Positions 8,723-21,713 of a DNA stretch of 57,557 bases are shown piece by piece. This stretch comes from Gammaproteobacteria bacterium (GTDB taxonomy: Bacteria > Pseudomonadota > Gammaproteobacteria > Pseudomonadales > Porticoccaceae): positions 1 through 57,557 of the forward strand of contig JAGPUW010000013.1 in the NCBI GenBank assembly GCA_018069465.1, read 5' to 3'. The notes under the pieces are model-generated. The model saw only the letters and a list, made by a program, of their open reading frames with translations. It did not search any database and was not told the DNA's origin. Every line of letters starts with the position of its first letter. Position 1 is the stretch's first letter. The position numbers and the translations under genes were made by a program.

Positions 8723-9891
8723 GCGTCTTCACCTCCGATAATCAAAGTCGCACTGCCCATGCGTGAACCGAGCAATCCGCCCGTGCCGTGAGCCAGGGCA
8801 ATATTACAATTTGGCACCTGTACTTTGGGGTGAGCTTCGCCGCGCACCTGGCGCACCGCCTCAATCACCTTGGTAATACCGCCTCTGTCTGTGGGATGGT
8901 TGTTGCACAAACCGCCGCCATCGGTATTGAAGGGCAGCTTGCCAACGCCGGATATTAAATTGCCATCGGCGACAAATTTACCGCCATCGCCCTTGGCACA
9001 AAAGCCGAGGTCTTCGAGTGTTTCCACCACGGTGATGGTGAAGGAGTCATAAATAGAGGCGTATTTAATATCTGCCTGGCTCACGCCCGCCTCTTCAAAA
9101 GCCTTTGGACCAGACCAGCGCGCGCCGGAGAAGGTAAGGTCGACCTTACCGCCATTGAGGTGTTTTACCGCTTCGCCAGCACCGAGCACTTTGACACTGG
9201 GGCGCTTTAACTGGGCCGCGATCTCGGGAGCAACAACAATCACCGCACCGCCGCCATCACTCATGACACAGCAGTCGAGACGGTGCAGCGGGTCGCTAAT
9301 CATCGGTGAGTTAAGTACATCCTCAACCGTCACTACATTGCGCAACATGGCGTGCTCGTTGTGTTGCGCATGGTGAGAGGCGGCGACTTTCACCCAGGCT
9401 AGCTGCTCGCTGGTGGTGCCATATTCGTGCATGTGACGCATCGCCGCCATGCCGTACATATTGGTGACAACCGGGCGAAAAGGGGCTTCAAAGGCATAGT
9501 CTGCAGGCGGACCACCGCCGGGGCGAACGAAATATTTTTCCTTGGCATCGGCGCGTGGGCGTCCGGCCAGGGTAATCAATGCCACTTTGCAATGGCCCAT
9601 GGCGATGGCCTGAGCCGCGTGATTAACGTGGGCCACATAGGACGAGCCACCCACTTCGGTGCTATCGAACTGGCGCAGGTTCAAGCCCATGTACTCGGCC
9701 TGATTCAGCGGTCCCAGTCCGGGCACGTCACCGGCACAATAATAGGCGTCGATGTCGTCCTTGGTCAGGCCCGCATCTTCTAACGCACCCTTGGCGACCT
9801 CGGCATGTAACTGGGGGACCGTTTTGCCGGTGGCCTCGCGCAGCGGGTGTTCATAAACCCCCGCTATAAAGGCTTTTCCTCTAATACTCAT
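8719..9891 (-). CDS. Thiolase-fold protein of the SCP-x/lipid-transfer type, apparently without the acyl-accepting Cys
   Basis: 390 residues, full length for the family. The start is preceded by AAGGAG. The loop that carries the nucleophilic Cys in classical thiolases here reads EVGGSSYVAHV (residues about 79-89), with Ser and no Cys. Downstream motifs are kept: GGGLCNNHPTDRGG (about 322-335) and ALAHGTGGLLGSRMG near the C-terminus. Family members lacking the Cys and paired with DUF35, such as Ltp2, are retro-aldolases acting on steroid side-chain CoA esters rather than thiolases. The adjacent, overlapping DUF35 gene supports that reading. The exact substrate is unknown. Confidence 0.82.
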   Translation of the reverse strand: MSIRGKAFIAGVYEHPLREATGKTVPQLHAEVAKGALEDAGLTKDDIDAYYCAGDVPGLGPLNQAEYMGLNLRQFDSTEVGGSSYVAHVNHAAQAIAMGHCKVALITLAGRPRADAKEKYFVRPGGGPPADYAFEAPFRPVVTNMYGMAAMRHMHEYGTTSEQLAWVKVAASHHAQHNEHAMLRNVVTVEDVLNSPMISDPLHRLDCCVMSDGGGAVIVVAPEIAAQLKRPSVKVLGAGEAVKHLNGGKVDLTFSGARWSGPKAFEEAGVSQADIKYASIYDSFTITVVETLEDLGFCAKGDGGKFVADGNLISGVGKLPFNTDGGGLCNNHPTDRGGITKVIEAVRQVRGEAHPKVQVPNCNIALAHGTGGLLGSRMGSATLIIGGEDA

Positions 9892-10000
9892 AGCTCACTC
9901 CTTTTTTATAATCGTTATGTTATTTTTGGGGCGCCCTATTGTTTTTGACCCTGTCGTATTGGCCTTTTCTCTTCAACACTAATAGTTAGACAGTGATGAA

Positions 10001-12516
<2,516 letters not shown>

Positions 12517-12535
12517 ATCTATCTATTCACCTAAA

Positions 12536-12727
12536 CTACTTCACCACAAACAGCAGGCCGGCACCCAGCAACATGCTAATCAAACCCAGCAAGCGAATGT
12601 TTTTGTCATCAGTTTGGGCCAGCGTCAGCATCATATTGCGCCAGGCGGAAGGTGCCACAAAGGGCAGGAGACCTTCAATAACCAGAACTAAACACAGCGC
12701 CGCAAGAAGGTCTTGAACCATTACCAT
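12536..12727 (-). CDS. DUF2065 small membrane protein (YjeT type)
   Basis: 63 residues with two predicted membrane helices (about 3-24 and 44-62), separated by a short polar part with the family's RNMM...QTDDKNIRLLGL. The function of this family is not known. It is almost always found between hflC and hisZ/purA, as here, 19 bases upstream of hisZ. It begins after the hflC terminator hairpin, so it may be transcribed from its own promoter or by read-through. Confidence 0.88.
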   Translation of the reverse strand: MVMVQDLLAALCLVLVIEGLLPFVAPSAWRNMMLTLAQTDDKNIRLLGLISMLLGAGLLFVVK

Positions 12728-12766
12728 TGCCTATCAAAAACCCGTCAGTTAGCCCGCAACAGTCGC

Positions 12767-12789
12767 AAAAAAACCGGGCAGCCCCGGTT
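12767..12789 (-). terminator. Rho-independent terminator after hflC
   Basis: On the minus strand AACCGGG and CCCGGTT pair around a four-base loop, and a run of seven T follows. It lies about 100 bases past the hflC stop (12889) and just before the DUF2065 start (12727), so it would end or reduce hflKC transcription. Confidence 0.8.
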
Positions 12790-12888
12790 CTTCCGCTATA
12801 TTACCACCCGGGGCAATCGGCGGCTGTATTTTTTACCGCGATCGTCCCGCCAAAGGCTTTGCCACCGAGCTGGCTTAACAGCCCCTTA

Positions 12889-13767
12889 TTACTTAACCGT
12901 ACCTTTCGAATTCTTCAAGTAACGGAAAAACTCGCTATCGGGCTCAACCAGCATAATATCGCCCTTCGATGAAAACGCACTTTTATAGGCTTTCAGGCTG
13001 CGTGTAAAGGAATAAAACTCAGCGTCTTTACTGAAAGATTTAGAGTAAATCGCCGTGGCATCTGCGTCTCCGGCACCGCGTAATTGCTCGCTTTCCTTGT
13101 AAGCATTAGCGGCAATAATGGTTTCCTGCCGATCCGCATCGGCGCGAATTTCTTCTGCCGCTTCCTTACCGATTGAGCGCAGTTCACGGGCTTCTTTTTC
13201 CCGCTCCGCCTTCATACGACGGAACACTTGCTCGCTGACCTCAGAGGGTAAATCGATGCGTTTAACACGCACATCGACCACCTCGACACCCAGTGATTCG
13301 GTGACGGTTTTGTTCAGCTCTTCGGTGATATTGTGCATCAGCACATCGCGCTCACCGGAGACCACTTCGTGGAGGGTGCGGGTACCAAACTGGTTGCGCA
13401 GACCGTCGTTGACACGATCGCCAAGACGGGCGTGAGCAACAGCTTCATCACCACCGGTCGCCTTGTAGTAAGCCTCGACGTCCTTGATCTTCCACTTGGC
13501 AAAAGCATCGACGATCAAACGCTTTTTCTCGCGAGTCAAAAAGCTTTTCGGCTCGGCATCGAGGGTGAGAATACGCGCATCAAATTTATGCACCTTGTCG
13601 GCCATAGGCCATTTCAGGTGTATGCCCGGGGGAATGTCCGCTTCGGTAATGCTACCAAAATGTAGCTTAACGGCCCTTTCCGTTTCCTTAACAATATAAA
13701 TACAGCTATTGCTAAAAACAATGGCGAGGACAACAAGCACTAAAAAGCCTGGAAATCTCTGGTTCAT
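12889..13767 (-). CDS. hflC: HflC, SPFH-domain subunit of the FtsH modulator
   Basis: 292 residues. One N-terminal membrane helix (about 6-24) is followed by the SPFH/band-7 domain (IVKETERAVKLHFGSI... onward) and a long charged helical region rich in Ala, Glu and Arg (about 190-250). With HflK it forms a large cage-like complex in the inner membrane around FtsH, limiting FtsH proteolysis of membrane proteins. The hflK stop and hflC start abut or overlap at 13767, showing co-translation. Confidence 0.96.
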   Translation of the reverse strand: MNQRFPGFLVLVVLAIVFSNSCIYIVKETERAVKLHFGSITEADIPPGIHLKWPMADKVHKFDARILTLDAEPKSFLTREKKRLIVDAFAKWKIKDVEAYYKATGGDEAVAHARLGDRVNDGLRNQFGTRTLHEVVSGERDVLMHNITEELNKTVTESLGVEVVDVRVKRIDLPSEVSEQVFRRMKAEREKEARELRSIGKEAAEEIRADADRQETIIAANAYKESEQLRGAGDADATAIYSKSFSKDAEFYSFTRSLKAYKSAFSSKGDIMLVEPDSEFFRYLKNSKGTVK

Positions 13768-14909
13768 TAGCGCGACTCCCGGCGTTGACTGTTGGAAGAC
13801 TGATTGCGAATCCTTTCAATCACCGCTTCCGTAATAAGGTTGACATCAGCTGAGGTGAGCGACTTCATTTGACTCGATCCGCTAACGCTCGACGTTTGCT
13901 GCTGCATAATTTTGTCCAGCGGCAGGTAGAGCATGTTATTACCGCCCTCAACATCCACCAGTATCTTCGAGCTGTTTTCCATCACTGATTGCATGGTGTC
14001 GAGATAGAGCCGCTGACGGGTGACTACGGGAGCTTTTTGATATTCGTGCAACAATTTATCAAAGCGCTCCGTCTCACCTTCGGCATCGGCAACAACGCGA
14101 GCCTGATAGCCTTTGGCTTCTTCGAGAACCCGCTTCGCTCGACCCCGCGCCTCCGGCACGATGCCGTTGGCGTAGGCCTGAGCCTCGTTGATCACGCGCT
14201 CTCTATCTTCTCGCGCCTTGATCACATCATCGTAGGCAGCCTTTACCGCAGAGGGCGGCTTCGCTTCGAGAATGTTCACTTTGACAACTTTGATACCCGT
14301 ACCGTAACTGTCGAGATAGGTCTGCAGACGCTCTTTAACGTCAATACTTAACTGCTCGCGGCCGGTCGATACCACTTCGTCGAGACCGCTGCTACCCACC
14401 ACATGGCGCAGAGCGCTGTCGGTGGCGTGACGCAAGCTGTGTTCCGGCGCTTTAACATTGAGCACAAAATCTTTCACCGACTTAATGTTGTAGTGCACGG
14501 TCAAGGGCAGCTCAACAATATTTTCATCTTCGGTGAGCATTTGCCCGCGAGTCTGATACTGGCGCTCTTCCGTGACGCGAACCCGAGTAACAATATCGAC
14601 CAGGGGCGGGTTCCAGTGCAGACCATCGCCAATAATTTCATGGAACTTGCCTAAACGCAGTACCAAAGCCTTCTCTTTTGCGTCGACCTGGTAAAAACCC
14701 AATAAAGCCCAAACCACTAAGACAATTGCCAGAAGGCCAATGATGGCCACGCCACCAATGCCGCCACCACCTCCGGAGCCACCGCCAAAGATTTTACCAA
14801 ACTTGTCACCGATATCTTTCAGAGCTGCGTCGAGATCGGGCGGATTGCCGCCCTTACCACTACCGCTACCCCAGGGATCTTTGCCGCCACCCGGTTCATT
14901 CCAAGCCAT
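13767..14909 (-). CDS. hflK: HflK, SPFH-domain subunit of the FtsH modulator
   Basis: 380 residues. The Gly/Ser-rich N-terminal cytoplasmic tail (MAWNEPGGGKDPWGSGSG) is typical. It is followed by a Gly-rich linker, a membrane helix at about 52-72, and the SPFH domain (VDAKEKALVLRLGKFHEIIGDGLHWNPP). A charged coiled-coil part follows (about 230-300) with a Ser/Gln-rich end. It partners HflC in the periplasm-facing cage around FtsH. A 176-base gap separates it from hflX; nothing definite is visible there, so a promoter for hflKC may lie in it. Confidence 0.96.
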   Translation of the reverse strand: MAWNEPGGGKDPWGSGSGKGGNPPDLDAALKDIGDKFGKIFGGGSGGGGGIGGVAIIGLLAIVLVVWALLGFYQVDAKEKALVLRLGKFHEIIGDGLHWNPPLVDIVTRVRVTEERQYQTRGQMLTEDENIVELPLTVHYNIKSVKDFVLNVKAPEHSLRHATDSALRHVVGSSGLDEVVSTGREQLSIDVKERLQTYLDSYGTGIKVVKVNILEAKPPSAVKAAYDDVIKAREDRERVINEAQAYANGIVPEARGRAKRVLEEAKGYQARVVADAEGETERFDKLLHEYQKAPVVTRQRLYLDTMQSVMENSSKILVDVEGGNNMLYLPLDKIMQQQTSSVSGSSQMKSLTSADVNLITEAVIERIRNQSSNSQRRESR

Positions 14910-15085
14910 TACTCACTCCAGTGAAAGTACAGGGCGCAAATTCTATCAAGCCCTGATTGAAAAGCCAGCAAACATCAGCAACTAGCATCAATGAAAAAGA
15001 AATATGAAAACCTAAAAACCACTCTGTGCCAGGACCGCGCCCAGCTCAAGCGCCATTATGTAATAGAAGGGCCTTTAAACTCCCG

Positions 15086-16435
15086 TTAATTATTAATATT
15101 ATTTGTCTCTGGCGGTGAGTCTTGTCCCGCCTTGCCCGGCATCGCAGGCTGAAACAGCACTTGCTGCGGCGTCAAAGCCGCTGCTTTCAATAAGCGCTGC
15201 CACTCAGCTTGAGGCAGGCGCACCTCGAGCAAACTGCTCCCATCGTCCTGACTAGTCTCTGTAAGCACGGCACCGGCCTGAAACAATTGCGCCCGAAAAC
15301 GCCCCAGCTCGTGGCCCAATGTGCAGACACCGTGAATTTGATCATGGGCTAATAACTCGCGCAGTGCCACCGGCAATAAGTCAACGCCAAGATTGTCCTG
15401 GGCCGACAACCAGATGGTGATGGGTCTGGCGTCGCCGTCGCGCTCGATGCGCGGCTCAACGCCTTCGAGCAAATCGATCTTGTTATAAATTTTCAGCACC
15501 GGAATATCACCGGCACCAATTTCGTTCAACACCTTGTCAACTTGATCTATATTCTCGTGGCACTGCTCCGAACTGGCATCAATAATGTGCAGCAACAACG
15601 TTGCATTGCTCGCCTCCTCGAGAGTGGCGCGAAAAGCTTCGACCAGTTTGTGGGGCAAGTGGCTGATAAAGCCCACCGTGTCGGCAAAAATAACCGAACC
15701 CACCTCGGGGACTTTGAAAGCGCGCATGGTGGGATCGAGAGTCGCAAACAGCTGGTCGGCCGCGTAAACATCGGCACCCGTAAGTCGGTTAAACAGGGTC
15801 GATTTACCGGCATTGGTGTAACCCACTAATGCCACGGTGGGCACTTCTGCGCGCCGCCGTGAGCGCCGCCCCTGTTCACGCTGCACGCGCACTTTTTCAA
15901 GGCGCTTGAGAATGGATTTAATGCGTACGCGCAACAAGCGCCGATCGGTTTCGAGCTGGGTTTCACCCGGGCCGCGCAAACCAATGCCGCCCTTTTGCCG
16001 TTCGAGGTGAGTCCAGCCACGCACCAGGCGAGTGCTCATATGCTCAAGCTGGGCGAGCTCCACCTGCAGCTTACCCTCGTGGGTTTGCGCGCGCTGGGCA
16101 AAGATATCGAGGATTAAACCGGTGCGATCGAGCACCCGGCAAGAGAGCGCATGTTCAATATTGCGCTCCTGGCTCGGTGATAAATTGTGATTAAAGATGA
16201 CCAGGCCGGCGCCGCTGCTCTCGACTTCCTGCTTTATTTCTTCGAGTTTACCGGTGCCGACAAAGAATTTTGCAGTGGGCACATCGCGCTTGCCGGTTAT
16301 AAAGGCAATCGGATCACCACCGGCAGAAATCGCCAGCTCTTCAAATTCTCGGGGGTCTTCCGGTTCGCGCTCGCTGTTTAAATTCAGATGGACCAGTACA
16401 GAGAGCTCACCGGATTCGGGGCGGTCAAAAAACAA
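15086..16435 (-). CDS. hflX: GTPase HflX
   Basis: 449 residues. The HflX-specific N-terminal domain (about 1-190) contains the glycine-rich segment HLERQKGGIGLRGPGETQLETDRR. The GTPase domain follows: P-loop GYTNAGKST near 205, DTVGF switch II near 253, NKID specificity motif near 320. HflX binds 50S/70S ribosomes and splits stalled ones. The start is a TTG (16435) with GGGGG a few bases upstream, and MFFDRPESGE matches the usual beginning. It lies 8 bases after hfq, the usual hfq-hflX pairing. Confidence 0.97.
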   Translation of the reverse strand: MFFDRPESGELSVLVHLNLNSEREPEDPREFEELAISAGGDPIAFITGKRDVPTAKFFVGTGKLEEIKQEVESSGAGLVIFNHNLSPSQERNIEHALSCRVLDRTGLILDIFAQRAQTHEGKLQVELAQLEHMSTRLVRGWTHLERQKGGIGLRGPGETQLETDRRLLRVRIKSILKRLEKVRVQREQGRRSRRRAEVPTVALVGYTNAGKSTLFNRLTGADVYAADQLFATLDPTMRAFKVPEVGSVIFADTVGFISHLPHKLVEAFRATLEEASNATLLLHIIDASSEQCHENIDQVDKVLNEIGAGDIPVLKIYNKIDLLEGVEPRIERDGDARPITIWLSAQDNLGVDLLPVALRELLAHDQIHGVCTLGHELGRFRAQLFQAGAVLTETSQDDGSSLLEVRLPQAEWQRLLKAAALTPQQVLFQPAMPGKAGQDSPPETNNINN

Positions 16436-16443
16436 ACAGCCCC

Positions 16444-16692
16444 CTAATCGTCCGCATCCTCTTCACCGGGCACGGCCATAGGCAGCTTGACAGGGCGCGA
16501 AGGCACTACTGTCGAAATGGCATGTTTATAAACCATCTGACTGACGGTGTTTTTAAGTAGCACAACAAACTGATCAAAAGACTCGACCTGGCCCTGCAAT
16601 TTAATGCCGTTGACCAGAAAGATTGATACAGGAATACGCTCTTTGCGCAAGACGTTGAGGAAAGGGTCTTGTAGATTATGCCCCTTTGACAT
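16444..16692 (-). CDS. hfq: RNA chaperone Hfq
   Basis: 82 residues. Sm1 ([31 protein letters not shown]) and Sm2 ([12 protein letters not shown]) motifs are complete, including Gln8, Phe42 and Lys/His of the proximal face (YKHA). Hfq is the hexameric matchmaker for small RNAs and mRNAs. The short acidic tail (EEDADD) is like the C-terminal tips that regulate RNA release. Canonical order miaA-hfq-hflX. Confidence 0.98.
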   Translation of the reverse strand: MSKGHNLQDPFLNVLRKERIPVSIFLVNGIKLQGQVESFDQFVVLLKNTVSQMVYKHAISTVVPSRPVKLPMAVPGEEDADD

Positions 16693-16855
16693 GGTTTTTC
16701 TCCAAAAGGTTGAGCGACGAAAAGTGTCTCACTAAAAAGCTCGATCTCTACATTAAAGAAGAGTCTAGCAGCAGACGCAAATAACATATGACGATGGTAA
16801 TAATACTGGGCCAAATAGCCCGTTCCACCAGCGCCAAACTGAGCCGCGCATGATA

Positions 16856-17983
16856 CTACCCAACGGCATTTTTGTATACGGCACTATTTTGTAAAATTTC
16901 CAGCGCCCGCGACAAAACATCGTCGCCAGACTGGGCCTCATCAGCCTGATTAAAACTGAGCTCCAGGCGATGCAGTTCAGGCCAGCCCCGCAACCAGGTT
17001 AATTGGCGTTTGGCCAACTGGCGCGTCGCGGCGACACCACGCGCGAACATTTCATCGTAAGTGCATTCGCCCTCGAGATAAGCCCAAATTTGCCGATAGC
17101 CAACGGCGCGCACTGCCGGCAAGTCGGCATGCAGGTCGCCGCGCTGGCGCAGGGTTTTCACCTCATCGACAAAACCTGCATCGAGCATGGCTGTAAAACG
17201 CTGTTCGATGCGCCGGTGGAGGGCCGCCCTGTAAGTGGGTATTAGCGCCAACTGGACAATACGGTAGTCATTTTCTAGCGACGGCACACCGCAGCCCTTT
17301 TCCAACTGCTGCTGTATAAGCTGCGACAGGGGCTGACCGCTGACACGATAGACCTCGAGCGCCCGGGCAATGCGCTGGGAGTGATTGGGGTGAATGGCCG
17401 CCGCACCCTCGGGGTCGACCTCTGCCAGTAGAGCATGTACAAAGGGCCAGCCCTTCTCGGCAGCCTGTTGCTCTATCTCCGCTCTCACCGCCTCATTGGC
17501 GGGCGGCAGATCGGCAATGCCTTCACGCAGCGCTTTGAAATACAGCATAGTGCCGCCAACCAGCAGGGGGATGCGCCCGGCGGCGCTAATCTCGTCGATC
17601 TCGCGGCGCGCATCACGTAGAAATTGACCCACGGAATAGGCCTCACCCGGATCGCAAATATCAATCAAGCGATGGGGCGAAGCGCGTAAAACCTCTGGCT
17701 CGGGCTTGGCGGTACCGACATCCATCGTGCGGTACACCTGGGATGAATCGACGCTGATAATGTCGCAGGGCAATCTTTTGCACAGCTGTATGGCGAGCTC
17801 AGTTTTACCCGAGGCCGTCGGGCCCATTAAGAAAATCACTGGCGGGCGCTGATCTACCGCTGCCTGATCTGCCGTTGTCTGCTCCGCCACTAATTGATCG
17901 ACCACCGCTAACGCCCCCGCATAAACAGTGCGTCGAGCTCGGTCATCGACAGCTGCGTCCAGGTGGGACGACCGTGATTGCAC
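16856..17983 (-). CDS. miaA: tRNA dimethylallyltransferase
   Basis: It transfers dimethylallyl to A37 of tRNAs reading UNN codons. The P-loop is [11 protein letters not shown], followed by [16 protein letters not shown] and [15 protein letters not shown]. The longest reading frame gives 375 residues, but the first 50 or so are not typical, and 25 of them overlap mutL. A GTG at 17905, just past the mutL stop at 17908-17910, would give 349 residues. The usual family length is about 310-325. I therefore consider a start at 17905 or later more likely. The enzyme core is intact. Confidence 0.95.
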   Translation of the reverse strand: MQSRSSHLDAAVDDRARRTVYAGALAVVDQLVAEQTTADQAAVDQRPPVIFLMGPTASGKTELAIQLCKRLPCDIISVDSSQVYRTMDVGTAKPEPEVLRASPHRLIDICDPGEAYSVGQFLRDARREIDEISAAGRIPLLVGGTMLYFKALREGIADLPPANEAVRAEIEQQAAEKGWPFVHALLAEVDPEGAAAIHPNHSQRIARALEVYRVSGQPLSQLIQQQLEKGCGVPSLENDYRIVQLALIPTYRAALHRRIEQRFTAMLDAGFVDEVKTLRQRGDLHADLPAVRAVGYRQIWAYLEGECTYDEMFARGVAATRQLAKRQLTWLRGWPELHRLELSFNQADEAQSGDDVLSRALEILQNSAVYKNAVG

Positions 17984-19767
17984 TGGCCACTGCGCTCTGT
18001 AATTTCCATTTCACGCAGCAGAGCGTTCATTTCTGTCAGTGTTAGTTGGCGACCCGCACGCACCGAGCCATGGCAAGCCATGGTCGATAAAATTGCGTTG
18101 ATTTGCTCTTCAATACGCCGCGTAGTGCCGTGGGTCAGCAGATCGGCGAGAACATCTCTAATCAAGGGTTCAATATCGGCGCCGCGCAACAGGGCCGGTA
18201 CTGCGCGCACCACCAGACTCTCCGGCCCGGCTCGCTGCAGGGTGATGCCCAGAGATTCAAACAAGGCTAAATGACTGTCGGCACAATCTGCTTCTTTTTC
18301 GCTGACCGCCAGCGCCTCGGGCACCAGCAGGGGTTGAGCGGCGACACCGACACTCTCGTAGGCCACTTTCATTTGCTCATAGGTAATACGCTCGTGGGCG
18401 GCATGCATATCGACCAGCACCAGGCCATCGCGGTTTTCAGCAAGAATATAAATACCCCTGAGTTGCGTCAGGGCATAACCCAGAGGTGGGATTTCAGCGG
18501 ACTCAGCCGCAGCACCGTGGGCCGCACTATCCGATGCGAGCCCTGCTGGCCCAGCATTTTCTGGCAACTGATAAACAGCCAACTGCTCACGCACCGACGC
18601 CCGCTCACGGGCGGGAAAGGCAACGCGGTGCTGATAGGGTGGCGACGGAGCACCCGCGCCAGCTTGTACCCCTACCCACGCCTCGCCAGACGCCCCCCCA
18701 GCGATACCGACAAGCGGCACGCCCGCGACAACACCTTGTGATGACTCTTCTTCACTCTTGCCCGGCCCCATTTCCGCGACAATGCGCGACAGTGAGCCGT
18801 AGAGAAAACCGTGCACGCTGCGGCTCTCGCGAAAGCGCACTTCGTGCTTGGTGGGATGGACATTGACATCGACATCGGTGGCGGGCAATTCAAGAAATAA
18901 AACATAGGCCGGGTGGCGACCGTGATAGAGCACATCCTGATAAGCCTGACGCACGGCATGGCTCACCACGCGATCGCGAATGCTGCGCCCGTTGACAAAA
19001 AAGTACTGCAAGTCGGCCTGACTGCGCGAAAACGTCGGCGCCCCCAGCCAACCCCATAAGCGCAAGTCGCCACTCTCGGTATTAAAGAAACGCGCCTGCT
19101 CCATAAACGCCGGGCCGCAGACGGCAGCGACGCGACGCTCCTGTTCTAACTGCGTAGTAGCTGCGGGAAAGCGGTGTGCGGGCTTATTGTTGTGGCGCAG
19201 ATTAAAGCTCACATCGAAGTGACTGAGGGCCAATTTTTTGACCACATCGTCAATACGAGAATACTCGGTTTTTTCAGTGCGCAGAAATTTGCGTCGCGCC
19301 GGCGTATTAAAGAACAGGTCGCGCACCTCAACGCTAGTGCCCTGGGGGTGGGCTGTCGGCTCAACGGCCACCGTCATATCCCGCCCTTCACAACGGGCCA
19401 GCCAGCCAGGGCCTTCGCTGTGAGTATTACTACTCAGCGCTAGCCGCGAAACGGAGGCAACACTGGCCAGGGCCTCGCCGCGAAAGCCGAGCGTGCCCAC
19501 CGCTTCGAGATCTTCCAGAGCAAGAATTTTACTGGTGGCGTGGCGACTGATGGCCAGGGGCAGGTCATTCCTGGCGATACCGCAGCCGTTATCGCGAATC
19601 CTCACCCGCTTAATACCGCCCTGTTCAATATCGATCTCGATATTGTCGGCGCCGGCATCGATGCTGTTTTCAAGCAGTTCTTTAACGACGGAGGCCGGTC
19701 GCTCGACGACCTCCCCGGCGGCGATTTGATTCGCCAGACGGGGGCTTAACAAATGAATACGTGGCAT
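17908..19767 (-). CDS. mutL: DNA mismatch repair protein MutL, with endonuclease motif
   Basis: 619 residues. The N-terminal GHKL ATPase is complete: [33 protein letters not shown], and [11 protein letters not shown] variable linker covers about 335-430. The C-terminal dimerisation domain holds [12 protein letters not shown], which fits the DxHA(x)2E(x)4E metal-binding nuclease motif, along with CNHGRPT near the end. Escherichia coli MutL lacks this motif. Pseudomonas-type MutL has it and nicks DNA itself, so repair here is probably not MutH-dependent. It lies between amiC and miaA as usual. Confidence 0.97.
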   Translation of the reverse strand: MPRIHLLSPRLANQIAAGEVVERPASVVKELLENSIDAGADNIEIDIEQGGIKRVRIRDNGCGIARNDLPLAISRHATSKILALEDLEAVGTLGFRGEALASVASVSRLALSSNTHSEGPGWLARCEGRDMTVAVEPTAHPQGTSVEVRDLFFNTPARRKFLRTEKTEYSRIDDVVKKLALSHFDVSFNLRHNNKPAHRFPAATTQLEQERRVAAVCGPAFMEQARFFNTESGDLRLWGWLGAPTFSRSQADLQYFFVNGRSIRDRVVSHAVRQAYQDVLYHGRHPAYVLFLELPATDVDVNVHPTKHEVRFRESRSVHGFLYGSLSRIVAEMGPGKSEEESSQGVVAGVPLVGIAGGASGEAWVGVQAGAGAPSPPYQHRVAFPARERASVREQLAVYQLPENAGPAGLASDSAAHGAAAESAEIPPLGYALTQLRGIYILAENRDGLVLVDMHAAHERITYEQMKVAYESVGVAAQPLLVPEALAVSEKEADCADSHLALFESLGITLQRAGPESLVVRAVPALLRGADIEPLIRDVLADLLTHGTTRRIEEQINAILSTMACHGSVRAGRQLTLTEMNALLREMEITERSGQCNHGRPTWTQLSMTELDALFMRGR

Positions 19768-19782
19768 TTAACGATATAAGAC

Positions 19783-21186
19783 TCAGGTGGAAACGGGGAT
19801 TTTAATACGCTGACCAATTTTGATACGCGTGGATTTAAGACGATTATGGCGGCGTAAATCGCTTATCGACACGCGATAGCGATGGGCAATATCCGACAGC
19901 GTGTCGCCCCGTGCAATAACATGCACCACACCAGATTTACGTTTGTTTGCGGCCAGCAGAGTGCCGACTGGGGGGCGCTGTTGAAAATGACGTTTGACGC
20001 CACTAAAGATCGCCTTCGCCATTTTCTGCTGATAGGCCGGCTGAGACAGGCGACGCGCTTCTTTGGGGTTGGAAATAAAGCCCGTCTCAATCAGAATCGA
20101 GGGAATATCCGGTGATTTCAAAACCACAAAGCCCGCCTGCTCAACCCGTTTTTTATGCAGCCGGGCAACACCGCCGACCGACTTCAGCACCTGGCTACCA
20201 ACATCCAGACTACTTTCCAGAGTGGCCGTCATCGACAAATCCAGCAACACCCCGGCCAGCACTTTATCTTTGTCGACCAGGCTGACACCGCCGACACCGC
20301 CGATCAAATCGGCACGGTTTTCTCGCTTCGCCAGATAGCTCGCAGTCTCACTGGTGGCGCTGCGAGTCGACAGGGCGTAGACGGAGGCACCGTTCGCCGA
20401 GGCCTGATTAAAGGCATCGGCGTGAATGGAAATCATCAGATCCGCGCGATGTTTGCGAGCGATGTCGGTGCGTTTGCGCAGGGGAATATAGTAGTCGCCA
20501 TCGCGCACCATCACCGCGCGAAAGCCCACCTCTCGGTCGATCATGCCCTGCATGGCTCGACTGATAGCCAGCACCACATTTTTCTCACGCAGGCGTTTGG
20601 GGCCGAGAGCGCCCGGATCTTCACCGCCGTGACCGGCATCGATGGCAATCACAATGTCGCGCATTTTTTGACCGGCCAGCACATCGCTAACAGTTTTTGC
20701 CGTTTGTTTATCGCGGTCGTATAAATCAATAACCAGGCGATCGCCATATTGCTCATTGCGCGCCAAGATAAAGCTGCGGGGGTTAATTTTTTTCTTTAAT
20801 TCGAGAACGATGCGCAGGCTGTCCTGGTCAAATTTAGCACTGCGCAATTCGGCAATGGGCGTGTTGGCCAGTTTTAAACCCGATGAACTGGTAGCCAGAG
20901 CCGCATGTTTTAAGTCGATCACCAGCCGCTCGGGATTTTCGAGGGGGAATACTTTGTGTTCGACCATGGCCGATAAATCGAGCACCAGCCGGGTGTGATC
21001 CGGCGCGCGCCACAGGCGAATGCCCTCAACATTTGTTGTCGTCGCAGCTGGGGCCGCAGCCAAAACAGGCTGCGCAAGCCATAAAGCACTCAAGCACAGC
21101 AGCAACAAAAATACCGCCCGACACAGGCCGACACGGCCCACCGTTTTGCAGGCAGTGTAGCTCCCTCTTTCAGTTAAGCTCAGCAT
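19783..21186 (-). CDS. amiC: N-acetylmuramoyl-L-alanine amidase with AMIN and LysM domains
   Basis: 467 residues. A signal peptide ends near residue 43 (PVLAAAP), the AMIN domain for septal targeting is at about 52-160, Amidase_3 is at about 178-395, and a single LysM is at about 420-465 ([19 protein letters not shown]). Zinc and catalytic residues are visible in [23 protein letters not shown] and LIETGFISN. It cuts stem peptides from glycan strands in the periplasm during cell separation. The C-terminal LysM is the AmiB-like arrangement of Pseudomonas-type enzymes, so amiB is an equally fair name. The start overlaps tsaE. Confidence 0.94.
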   Translation of the reverse strand: MLSLTERGSYTACKTVGRVGLCRAVFLLLLCLSALWLAQPVLAAAPAATTTNVEGIRLWRAPDHTRLVLDLSAMVEHKVFPLENPERLVIDLKHAALATSSSGLKLANTPIAELRSAKFDQDSLRIVLELKKKINPRSFILARNEQYGDRLVIDLYDRDKQTAKTVSDVLAGQKMRDIVIAIDAGHGGEDPGALGPKRLREKNVVLAISRAMQGMIDREVGFRAVMVRDGDYYIPLRKRTDIARKHRADLMISIHADAFNQASANGASVYALSTRSATSETASYLAKRENRADLIGGVGGVSLVDKDKVLAGVLLDLSMTATLESSLDVGSQVLKSVGGVARLHKKRVEQAGFVVLKSPDIPSILIETGFISNPKEARRLSQPAYQQKMAKAIFSGVKRHFQQRPPVGTLLAANKRKSGVVHVIARGDTLSDIAHRYRVSISDLRRHNRLKSTRIKIGQRIKIPVST

Positions 21187-21713
21187 TGCGCTTCCTTACT
21201 GATGGTTATACCGACAATACTACTCTCTACAGGGCTGGCGCGCACCCCAGCTACCATAGTTTCACCCTGAGCGGTATGCGCTATCAAGCTCACGCGCCGC
21301 CCGCCAGTAATCACCGAAATAGTAATATCCAGATCCGCTGCCTGCAAAATACCCCGCCCCCTATCCGGCCACTCAATCAGGCAAATATTACCCGGCCCAA
21401 AATAGTCCCTAATGCCCATGTATTCCAGCTCCTCTGGATCGCCGAGGCGATAGAGGTCAAAATGAAAAACAGTGATGGCCGCTAATTCATAGGGCTCAAC
21501 TAAAGTGTAGGTCGGACTTTTCACCGCCCCACGGTGGCCACAGGCCTGTAGCACACCGCGACAAAGGGTGGTTTTGCCTGCGCCCAGATCGCCCTGTAGA
21601 TAAATAACGACTGCCCTCTGACCGCTCAGCGTCGAGAAGACATCACCCAGCGCCTCACCAAAAGCGACCATGGCCGCTTCGCAATCGACGTCGTAGGCAC
21701 AGGCTGTGCTCAT
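21180..21713 (-). CDS. tsaE: tRNA threonylcarbamoyladenosine biosynthesis ATPase TsaE
   Basis: 177 residues, with P-loop [15 protein letters not shown] near 38-52, then [13 protein letters not shown] and [22 protein letters not shown], all hallmark TsaE sequences. It is the ATPase that works with TsaB and TsaD to make t6A37 in ANN-decoding tRNAs. It overlaps nnr by four bases upstream and amiC by seven downstream, so the three are translationally coupled. Confidence 0.96.
   Translation of the reverse strand: MSTACAYDVDCEAAMVAFGEALGDVFSTLSGQRAVVIYLQGDLGAGKTTLCRGVLQACGHRGAVKSPTYTLVEPYELAAITVFHFDLYRLGDPEELEYMGIRDYFGPGNICLIEWPDRGRGILQAADLDITISVITGGRRVSLIAHTAQGETMVAGVRASPVESSIVGITISKEAQC

Noticed and set aside
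20155-20724. 189-codon plus-strand frame opposite amiC
   Set aside because: Shadow of the amidase gene, whose catalytic motifs are intact.
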